In this document: one piece after another, positions 9,020 to 16,067 of the stretch
How positions within the stretch are numbered: the stretch's first letter is position 1
How the letters are laid out: each line of letters opens with the position of its first letter
Source: Calothrix sp. C42_A2020_038
Lineage (GTDB): Bacteria; Cyanobacteriota; Cyanobacteriia; Cyanobacteriales; Nostocaceae
Assembly (NCBI GenBank): GCA_015272395.1
Contig: JACYLQ010000008.1
Span: 1-64,000 of the forward strand
Reading direction: 5' to 3'
Length of the DNA stretch: 64,000 nt
The notes under the pieces: generated by a model
Told to the model about the DNA's origin: nothing
What the model saw: only the letters and a program-made list of their open reading frames with translations
Database searches by the model: none
Made by a program: the position numbers and the translations under genes

Positions 9020-9328
9020 ATGCGAGTTTATTTAGAGCGTACTGGTGGCTTCGCTGGTATGTCAAAAACAACTAAAGTTGACACGACAGCAATTCCTCAA
9101 GAAACAGCAAAGCAACTCCCACAACTCTTGAAAGAGTCAGATTTTTATAACTTGCCTGATTATATCGATTCATCTTCCCCTAAACCTGACAGTTTTTACT
9201 ATCGTTTGACGGTAGAAGATAATGGACAAACACACACGGTCAGTGTTGGCGAGTCTGCCATTCCAAATAATTTAAGACCTTTAATTGAATGGATCAATAG
9301 CGCCGCAGTCAGTCAAAACCTGAGTTAA
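9020..9328 (+). CDS. Emfourin-like inhibitor of protealysin-type M4 proteases
   Basis: A 102-residue protein that I identify as emfourin-like from its pattern: VYLERTGGFAGM at the start, an LPQLLKESDFYNLP segment, a YYRLTVEDNGQTHTVSV strand pair, and P-NNLRPLIEWI near the end. Emfourin (M4in) is a protein inhibitor encoded next to protealysin in Serratia and in many genomes with protealysin-like proteases. The position here, 119 bp downstream of an M4 protease on the same strand, is exactly that arrangement. The start is the ATG at 9020. A hypothetical-protein call would be the fallback. Binding to the neighbouring protease is inferred, not shown. Confidence 0.78.
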   Translation: MRVYLERTGGFAGMSKTTKVDTTAIPQETAKQLPQLLKESDFYNLPDYIDSSSPKPDSFYYRLTVEDNGQTHTVSVGESAIPNNLRPLIEWINSAAVSQNLS

Positions 9329-9403
9329 TAGTTAATAAAAATAGTTAATCGCTTAGTACGTTTTTTCTACAAGTTAGCATTAACTATTTTAATTTAGAGT
9401 GAA

Positions 9404-10330
9404 TTATAATAAGTCCCAGCATTTCGTTTTGTAACCATACTGGAAGATTTCTGGGTGCAATATTTCTGCCAAAATTTCTAAAGATTCCACTAATCTTGGT
9501 CCTGGACGGTTGAAATAGGCATTTCCATCCGTGATGTAGACCCGTCCAGTTTGAGCAGCGTGTAGGTTCTGCCATTCTGGAAGACTGGTTAATAACTGCG
9601 CTTCAGCACGTGTCCGATTTAAGTCGAATCCACAAGGCATAAAGATAACAATATCAGGATTGCTTGTCATCAAGCTTTCCCACTTCAGTTTACTAGAATT
9701 TTTACCTGTTATGCTAAACAGAGGTTTTCCACCTGCTAGTTCAACTAACTCAGGAATCCAATTTGCAGCTACCATCAAAGGTTCAGTCCATTCAATACAT
9801 ACCACCTTTGGCAGAACTTCAGTTGATGCAAGCCCTTTGGTTCGTTGCTCAACTATTTTGACGCGCGCTTCTAAGTTCTCGATGACTTTTACCGAATCAA
9901 CATCAAACACATGTCCGATGTTCTCGATATCCGACCAAACATCCTTGAGAAAATTAGGCTGTAGCGAGATGATTTTTGGTGGATTTTGTGTTATGTTTTC
10001 AACTGCTTTTTCGACATCGCTCAAACTCACAGCACAGACATCACACTGATCCTGAGTGATGATGTGAGTAGGCTGCAATTTTTCTAAAATATCAGTTTTA
10101 ACTTGATAAATACTGAGAGCCTCTTGTAGTAAATAGTTAACTTTATCGTGGATTTGACTGCTTGGAGCGTTAACATCTAGTCGTGCTTGTGTGCAAACAG
10201 GGAGGTTTTGTATTTCTGGAGGATAGTCACACTCATGGGATCTCCCGACTATGCTGTCTGTAAGTCCAAGTCTTGCTAGTATTTATGTACCACTAGGTAT
10301 CAGCGAGACTATTCTAACGCCATCCTTCAT
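9404..10330 (-). pseudogene. Cobalamin/haem-type ABC substrate-binding protein (BtuF-like) with in-frame stop
   Basis: Reading from an ATG at 10330 gives MKDGVRIVSLIPSGT, then a TAA at codon 16 (10285-10283), then ILARLGLTDSIVGRSHECDY and onward in the same frame without a break to the stop at 9404. Relatives read PSATEI at this place, so the TAA is most simply a GAA-to-TAA change. The rest, about 290 residues, is a normal BtuF-like protein with a QPTHIITQDQCDVCAVS segment and a GKPLFSITGKNSSKL core. No convincing start codon follows the stop until a TTG at 10078, deep in the domain. No signal peptide is obvious and no cognate permease is nearby. A sequencing error or stop readthrough are the alternatives. 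Confidence 0.75.
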
Positions 10331-10745
10331 TGCAATACCTCCACAACAGCTATCATTAATTTAATTGTCGCAAAATTTTAAAGCTTGTATATCTTTCTTG
10401 AGGCATGTTGCACCCTCAGAACCAAATACTCGGTTGCTAGTGCATTAGCGAGAGAAATATTCGCTATCAAAACAGCGTGGGAGCGTGAGAACCTCAATTT
10501 ATGACATTAACTACTACTGTTCTGTGTGATAAGTTTTGATAGGTTGCGACTGGCAAGATTCCCGACTTCTTAGAGAAGTCGGGAATCTGAACATATCAAA
10601 ATTCATTTTTATACAGTATAGTTTTTATTACAAGTATTTATACTGTAATCGTTTATTTTCAACACCAGTAGCGTCAATGTTTTATATAAAAAATTTAAAT
10701 ACACCTACTGTATAACTTTGTGCTAATGCTCTATTGGGGAAAAGC
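10331..10745. other. Divergent intergenic region
   Basis: A 415-bp spacer between the broken BtuF-like gene and the hybrid kinase. It carries one copy of the CCCGACTTCT hairpin family (10557-10587) and is otherwise AT-rich. I looked for a cobalamin riboswitch upstream of the BtuF-like gene and saw none of its conserved boxes. Promoters for both genes must lie here, but I cannot place them. Confidence 0.45.
10557..10587. repeat. REP-like hairpin, CCCGACTTCT family (copy 1)
   Basis: A perfect 14-bp stem, GATTCCCGACTTCT against AGAAGTCGGGAATC, with a 3-nt loop. The same hairpin recurs at 37556-37584, 43921-43951 and 59676-59705. This copy lies between two divergent genes, so it is not placed as a simple terminator. 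Confidence 0.85.
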
Positions 10746-12737
10746 ATGGTGTGCGAACCAATCAAAATTTTGCTGTTTGCTGAGGTCAAAGGCGAATTAA
10801 AAGATTACCAAGCAAATTTGAATCACTTTGAAGAAATCCTCGAACAAGCTAGCAGAAATCAATTTATAAGTATAGTCGAACGAAACAGTGATTTCGAGAA
10901 AATCTTATTAGCTCTGCAAACTCAGCCGCAAAGTATTGACGTGGTTCTATTAAACTTACCACTAAACAATGTTTATGAGTTGGAGTTATTAAATCAAATA
11001 CATGCGCTGAAAGCAAATATTCCAATTATTATAGTTAGCAATCAAAATAATTATGATTTATTTGAGGTGGCAGTTGCAGCAGGGGCAGATGATTATTTGA
11101 TCAAGAGTGAAATGAATTTACAGCTATTAAGACATAGTTTGTTACGCATGGTTAAGCAGCATAACCAGACATCACGGCAATATTTGCAGCGAGAAGCGCA
11201 ATTTAGAGTTATTTTTGAACGTTCTTCGATTGGAATTGCATTAATAGATACAAAAGGGGGAATAATTGATGTTAATCCTGCCCTTAGTCAAATATTGGGT
11301 TATGAGCGTGAAGAACTATGCTCTAAAAAATTAATAGATTTAATCTGCGAGGATCAAATTACAATCGAAATTAAATTGAAATATAAGTTAGTAACAAAAA
11401 CTCAAGAGCGCTTTGAGTTAGAGCGGCAGTTTTTGCACAAAGATGGGCAGTTAATTTGGGCACATATCAGTGTTTCCTTAGTAACTGATACAACTAAAGA
11501 GCCAACTTTTTTTCTCGCGATGATTGAAGATATTACGGAGCGTAAGCAAACAGAATTAAAGCTAAAAGAGACTAAAGAGGCGGCAGAAGCTGCTAGTCGT
11601 GCAAAAAGTGCTTTTTTAGCGACGATGAGTCATGAATTGCGAACACCTTTAAATGCAATTATGGGATTATCGCAATTACTGCAACAAGAAGTGGTTGGTA
11701 GTTTGAATGAAAAACAACATGAGTATGTTAACTGTATATATACTAGTGGTGAACATTTATTAGCTCTGATTAATGATATATTAGATTTGTCAAAAATTGA
11801 GGCAGGTAGAGAAGAATTATCATTGATTTCTTTATCTACACTAGATATTGTTAGAAATGTAATTTCCACAGTTCAAGAAAGCGCTCGTGCGAAGAATTTA
11901 CAACTTACCCATAGCATTGATGACAATGTAGAAACTTTGATTGCAGATGAACGGCGCCTCAAACAAATGTTACTAAATTTACTCACAAATGCAATTAAGT
12001 TTACTCAAGTTGGCACAGTGTCGCTAGAAGTAAAACAGGTAGAGCAAGGAATTGCATTTATTGTTACAGATACTGGTATTGGTATAGAGACAAGTAACTT
12101 TAAATCATTATTTGAACCATTTAGACAACTTGATAATCGGCTGAATCGTCAGTATGAAGGTACTGGCTTAGGTTTAGCTTTAACACTAAAGCTGGCGCGT
12201 TTGCACGGTGGTGATTTAACTGTAGAATCAACTCTAGGCGTGGGAAGTCGATTCAGTTTATTACTACCAGCACAACCTCAACAAAGTAGCGAGACTAGCG
12301 ATACAAATTTGCCAATTATCTCAGAACAAGATTCAAATACTACTTTTGTTGATCCAAGCACATCGTCTGCACTTTCTAAACGCATTCTGCTAGTGGAAGA
12401 TGATGAACATACAGCCATACTGATGCAAGATTATTTACAAACAATAGGTTATGAAGTTGAACTGATAATAACAGGAGAAAAATTTCTGGCACGAGTTCAT
12501 ACTTTTAAACCCGATTTGATCTTACTCGACGTGCATTTGCCAGGAGATATTAATGGATTAGATTTACTTATCAATTTGAAACAGCAAGAAGATTTACAGG
12601 AAATTCCTATAGTCATGATGACCCCAATGGGGATGGGTGATCGCGAAAGGTTTGTGCAATCAGGAGCTGTAGACTGTTTGAACAAACCCATTGGCATTTT
12701 TCAACTAGAGTCTGTTTTGGTCAAGTATTTGAGTTAA
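10746..12737 (+). CDS. Hybrid histidine kinase: pseudo-receiver, PAS, HisKA, HATPase, receiver
   Basis: A 663-residue cytosolic sensor kinase. In order it has an N-terminal receiver-like domain (about 5-125), a PAS domain (about 150-275), a HisKA domain with phospho-acceptor His296 in SHELRTPLNA, an ATPase domain with N-box Asn415, DTGIGI and GTGLGLAL, and a C-terminal receiver with phospho-acceptor Asp595 in LLDVHLP and the conserved Lys in NKP. The first receiver lacks the acidic pair and reads LLNLPL where the phosphorylated Asp should be, so it is probably a signalling or dimerisation module that cannot be phosphorylated. I chose the ATG at 10746, which follows GGGGAAAA, over a TTG 12 bp upstream. 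It converges with the next gene, with a 4-bp overlap of their ends. The output partner is unknown. Confidence 0.9.
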   Translation: MVCEPIKILLFAEVKGELKDYQANLNHFEEILEQASRNQFISIVERNSDFEKILLALQTQPQSIDVVLLNLPLNNVYELELLNQIHALKANIPIIIVSNQNNYDLFEVAVAAGADDYLIKSEMNLQLLRHSLLRMVKQHNQTSRQYLQREAQFRVIFERSSIGIALIDTKGGIIDVNPALSQILGYEREELCSKKLIDLICEDQITIEIKLKYKLVTKTQERFELERQFLHKDGQLIWAHISVSLVTDTTKEPTFFLAMIEDITERKQTELKLKETKEAAEAASRAKSAFLATMSHELRTPLNAIMGLSQLLQQEVVGSLNEKQHEYVNCIYTSGEHLLALINDILDLSKIEAGREELSLISLSTLDIVRNVISTVQESARAKNLQLTHSIDDNVETLIADERRLKQMLLNLLTNAIKFTQVGTVSLEVKQVEQGIAFIVTDTGIGIETSNFKSLFEPFRQLDNRLNRQYEGTGLGLALTLKLARLHGGDLTVESTLGVGSRFSLLLPAQPQQSSETSDTNLPIISEQDSNTTFVDPSTSSALSKRILLVEDDEHTAILMQDYLQTIGYEVELIITGEKFLARVHTFKPDLILLDVHLPGDINGLDLLINLKQQEDLQEIPIVMMTPMGMGDRERFVQSGAVDCLNKPIGIFQLESVLVKYLS

Positions 12738-15301
12738 TTATTAACTCTTAACTCGTTCAACTCTTGCCAAGCTTTGATAATGTTTCCTCGCATTAATGCT
12801 GCGATCCCTGATAATGCTTTAAATTCCCGTTGATTAGGACTCATCTCTAAAGCTGGTTTTAATGCTATTTCGGCATTTACTGGTTGCCAATTATATAAAT
12901 GGACAAATGCCAGGTATGCCCATGCAAAAGGATTTTGTGCATCTAGCTGAGTAACTTTCTCTAAAGATGAGATGGCATCTTTTACCCGTCTTTGTAAGAC
13001 ATCTGTCAGTGCTATCGAATATGCTAAGTCAGAATTATTACCTATATACTTTAAACGATACTGGGCGGCGAGCCGTGCTTGTGATAGATAATCTTGAGTT
13101 GGGTCGTATTGATTAATACGTGCAACTTCATCAAAGATTTCTTCAATGGCTTTAGTACCTTTGGGCAGATTAGATGACATTGTACGTAATTGTGTTACTA
13201 AATCCAATTCCGGCGCCTTTATACTTTGAGCTTGAGGGTCGATATTTATTGTGATGTCGGATACATGAATTGGATAGGTTTCTCCTGAAACTCTGTTTAA
13301 GTAATTTGCTTCTAAAGTGTAATTACCAGGTGTAATTTGAGCGGGTGGTAGCATTGCTGTACGTTCAATGACTTGGAAAGTACCTTCAGTTTTGAGTATT
13401 GTATGTAAATTTCCCATACCTATGGCATGGTCGTGTAAGAAATTACTGTTTTGATTAAAATTATTTTGTTGATGCCAAGTGAGTAAAACTAAACCGTTTT
13501 TTAATTCGTCCCAGGAACCAGACCATTTATAAGTTACTGGTACAGGAAAACCTGGAGGGACTGTTTTGGGAACATTAACTTGTTTAAGAGTAACGGGGAC
13601 AGGAGCTATATTTTTTTCTTGATATACATCTACTGATGAATACTCCAATGGACGAGAGATAATTTCGATCGGTGGTGTTTTTTTGTGATATAGCCTTAAG
13701 AAACTACCATCGTTCAGGCGCCAGTTGGAATGCATGTCAAAATTTGATGATGTTTCAACTGTTTGAACAATATCTTTTTGTGATGATGGAACAGAACCTT
13801 GTTCCCCAGTTTTAGTAACAAACCACGAAAGTGTACGAGCATCTTTTTCAATGTGTTTTTTCCTTGTCCCAACTTGCCGTCCGTAAACTTGAAATTTTGC
13901 TAAAGCACCGTAATAATTGAGATTGTGTTGATTAATTTGGGATGTCGAGGGTAAGACACCTAGAGTTGAACGTAAGTAAGGTTCTGTACGAATTATTTCT
14001 GCTATTACCTCTCTGTGTGGTAAAGAAGCTTGCAAGCCAGGACGATATCTACCATTTGGACTCAGCACTTGTGTAATCCAATCACTCGCAAAATTACCAA
14101 TTGGAAAAAGGTTACATAACGCAAGCAAAAGGGCTAAACCACAAGTACCCCAGCGAATACGCTGCCCTAAAATACCTTTGCCTCGTGTCAGTCCATACGC
14201 TAACAAGACGCTCAATGTTGGCAAATACGGAATTGCATAACGGTCATCTTTATTAACATTTAAGGTTGTAAGCAAATAAGCACCTATTAAAAAAATAGCT
14301 AGCCATCGAAGCGAATAGCCTTCCTTTTTTATCTCCGCTTTGCTTACCTCTCCTCCAAACTTTCCCCAGTAAATTAGCAAGCTCAATATCGGTATCAGTA
14401 GTAAAGGTAATGATACTTGATACGGTAATTGTTGCCAGTAAAAAATCCATGCTTCAAGTGTATCTAACGGGGGATCACCTTCAGCTATCGCTGAGTCAAT
14501 AGTCGCTCGCTTGGCTGATGTCAAAATAATTAACCAATTCGTTTGATACCAACCACCAAATATCAAGCTAGATATCCAGATTCCACCAAACAATTCGACT
14601 AACTTACCCCAATGACGAGCGCGTAAGGCGCCTATCCCTACCCAAATGATTGGAACCAAAAGGAAAAATAATGCAGTTTGTTTAACGAGTAATGCTAGTC
14701 CCAGTGATATTCCAAATAGGGTGACTAAGCACAAGCGTAAAATCCGCGATGAAATAGTTAATTTAGTGGGTTTTGATTCTTGGTGAACAACCAAAATCGT
14801 CAAGAAAAAGAAACAAAGTGTAACAATTGCAGCAAGAGGATAATCGAGAAGAAATTGAAGCCGAAGCTGATAAAGTCCGGGTAAGAACTGACATAAAGCA
14901 GCAGCCCAAAGTCCAACAGTGGCATTAAATAAGACTTTACCTAAACCATATACTGAAAAAAGTAGAATGCCGCTGAAGAGTAGCATTACTAACATGGCTT
15001 GGTCTTGTCCCGTGCCAAATACACTTTGAATCAAGCCTGCAATAATATAGATTAGCGGTGGAATTTTAGAAGACAATAGCCAGAAACTTTGCCACCATTC
15101 CTTACTATCGAACTGAATGTTTTGTAATGCCCGCCAATAGTTTAATGTCCCCGTCAAATAATCAGCTTGATCCCATCCTGGGATTGAATTATCCAACGAC
15201 AACCATATCCGGTCACATATGGCGCCTAAACCCCAAATGACCAGTAGTATCAAAACATTAGGGAAAATATTTTTAAAATTAAAAGAAAAGTGTTTAACCA
15301 C
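12734..15301 (-). CDS. Membrane glycosyltransferase, GT39/ArnT-like, with C-terminal TPRs
   Basis: An 855-residue integral membrane protein. The first about 420 residues hold roughly 10-12 hydrophobic helices. Acidic residues in early loops (WDQADYLTG near 44-52 and FLLDYPLAA near 150) fit the catalytic loops of GT-C enzymes that use polyprenyl-phosphate sugar donors. A long exported region with beta-rich sequence follows (about 425-690), then TPR-like helices (about 735-855, for example NPFAWAYLAFVHLYNWQPVN). Family members glycosylate proteins or lipids on the outer face of the membrane. The acceptor is unknown. It is a single gene, converging on the hybrid kinase gene (4-bp overlap). The start ATG is the first in the frame. 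Confidence 0.8.
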   Translation of the reverse strand: MVKHFSFNFKNIFPNVLILLVIWGLGAICDRIWLSLDNSIPGWDQADYLTGTLNYWRALQNIQFDSKEWWQSFWLLSSKIPPLIYIIAGLIQSVFGTGQDQAMLVMLLFSGILLFSVYGLGKVLFNATVGLWAAALCQFLPGLYQLRLQFLLDYPLAAIVTLCFFFLTILVVHQESKPTKLTISSRILRLCLVTLFGISLGLALLVKQTALFFLLVPIIWVGIGALRARHWGKLVELFGGIWISSLIFGGWYQTNWLIILTSAKRATIDSAIAEGDPPLDTLEAWIFYWQQLPYQVSLPLLLIPILSLLIYWGKFGGEVSKAEIKKEGYSLRWLAIFLIGAYLLTTLNVNKDDRYAIPYLPTLSVLLAYGLTRGKGILGQRIRWGTCGLALLLALCNLFPIGNFASDWITQVLSPNGRYRPGLQASLPHREVIAEIIRTEPYLRSTLGVLPSTSQINQHNLNYYGALAKFQVYGRQVGTRKKHIEKDARTLSWFVTKTGEQGSVPSSQKDIVQTVETSSNFDMHSNWRLNDGSFLRLYHKKTPPIEIISRPLEYSSVDVYQEKNIAPVPVTLKQVNVPKTVPPGFPVPVTYKWSGSWDELKNGLVLLTWHQQNNFNQNSNFLHDHAIGMGNLHTILKTEGTFQVIERTAMLPPAQITPGNYTLEANYLNRVSGETYPIHVSDITINIDPQAQSIKAPELDLVTQLRTMSSNLPKGTKAIEEIFDEVARINQYDPTQDYLSQARLAAQYRLKYIGNNSDLAYSIALTDVLQRRVKDAISSLEKVTQLDAQNPFAWAYLAFVHLYNWQPVNAEIALKPALEMSPNQREFKALSGIAALMRGNIIKAWQELNELRVNN

Positions 15302-15387
15302 TTAACACACCTTTTCTAGCTTTTAGTGCTGAGTTAGTCGTGCTGAGTATTGAGTATATTTATAACTTATAACTCATAATTCATAAC

Positions 15388-15828
15388 TCATAAATTAAAG
15401 ACTTTTCTCATTTTCACATGACGAATACCTGCTTCTTCAAATACATCCCCTTCTTGTTCAAATCCTAATTGTTCATGCAAACTTTTAATATATTCTTGAG
15501 CATGAATTATCACTTCTGGTATATTTTTACTCCTAATTATTTCTAGAGCTTGTAACATTAGTTGCTTTCCAATTCCGTAGCCTCTTGCTGGTTTTAACAC
15601 TGCTAACCGTTCAATTTTGGCAATATTTATATCAATATACCTAATCCTAGCAGTACCAATAAAGTTTCCATTTAATGACGCAATTAATTGGTCAGAAGTT
15701 TCGTCCTTACCGTCAAAATCTAAATCAGCTTCAACACCTTGTTCTTTTTGAAACACCACTTTTCTAATTTCTTGAATTGCTTGAAATTCTTCTGAGGAGT
15801 CAGCCAGTTTCACAACAATATTAGTCAT
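15388..15828 (-). CDS. GNAT family N-acetyltransferase (ElaA/YjcF-like)
   Basis: A 146-residue acetyltransferase that moves an acetyl group from acetyl-CoA to an unknown amine. Seen in the sequence: IRKVVFQKEQGVEADLDFDGKDE near the N-terminus, typical of the ElaA/YjcF branch, and the acetyl-CoA loop ARGYGIGKQLM, followed by EQLGFEQEGDVFEEAGI in the C-terminal half. The frame stays open upstream to 16011, but those 61 extra codons fall in a palindromic repeat (15898-16013) and do not resemble the family. I therefore use the ATG at 15828 (MTNIVVKLADS). Confidence 0.87.
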   Translation of the reverse strand: MTNIVVKLADSSEEFQAIQEIRKVVFQKEQGVEADLDFDGKDETSDQLIASLNGNFIGTARIRYIDINIAKIERLAVLKPARGYGIGKQLMLQALEIIRSKNIPEVIIHAQEYIKSLHEQLGFEQEGDVFEEAGIRHVKMRKVFNL

Positions 15829-15897
15829 GGCTATATACTGTTTTCGCGCTTGTATTATTACATTACAACAAAGGTGGGTATTACCCACCCTACTGAT

Positions 15898-16013
15898 TCG
15901 TGTCATCAGTTTTGGGGGTATAAATAATTTCTTGTGGATCAGGCATCGCAAGCCTCGCAAAATGCACTCAAAGGGTACGCCCGTTCCACAACACCGCAAA
16001 ACTGATGACACGA
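15898..16013. repeat. MITE-like element, copy A, 17-bp perfect terminal inverted repeats
   Basis: TCGTGTCATCAGTTTTG (15898-15914) is matched exactly inverted by CAAAACTGATGACACGA (15997-16013). The interior has TATAAATAA, CTTGTGG and AGGCAT ... TTCCACAACACC, which are shared with the element at 29201-29327. It has no coding capacity. A separate palindrome, GGTGGGTATTACCCACC (about 15872-15888), abuts it. Confidence 0.8.
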
Positions 16014-16067
16014 CTACAATCCGAAATCTAAAATCGATTCATTGTCGCAGACAAATTCAAAATTTTA

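Noticed and set aside
10331-10745. Cobalamin riboswitch upstream of the BtuF-like pseudogene
   Set aside because: None of the conserved B12-box segments is visible.
15829-16011. 61-codon N-terminal extension of the GNAT acetyltransferase
   Set aside because: It lies in a palindromic repeat and does not resemble the family; the ATG at 15828 fits better.
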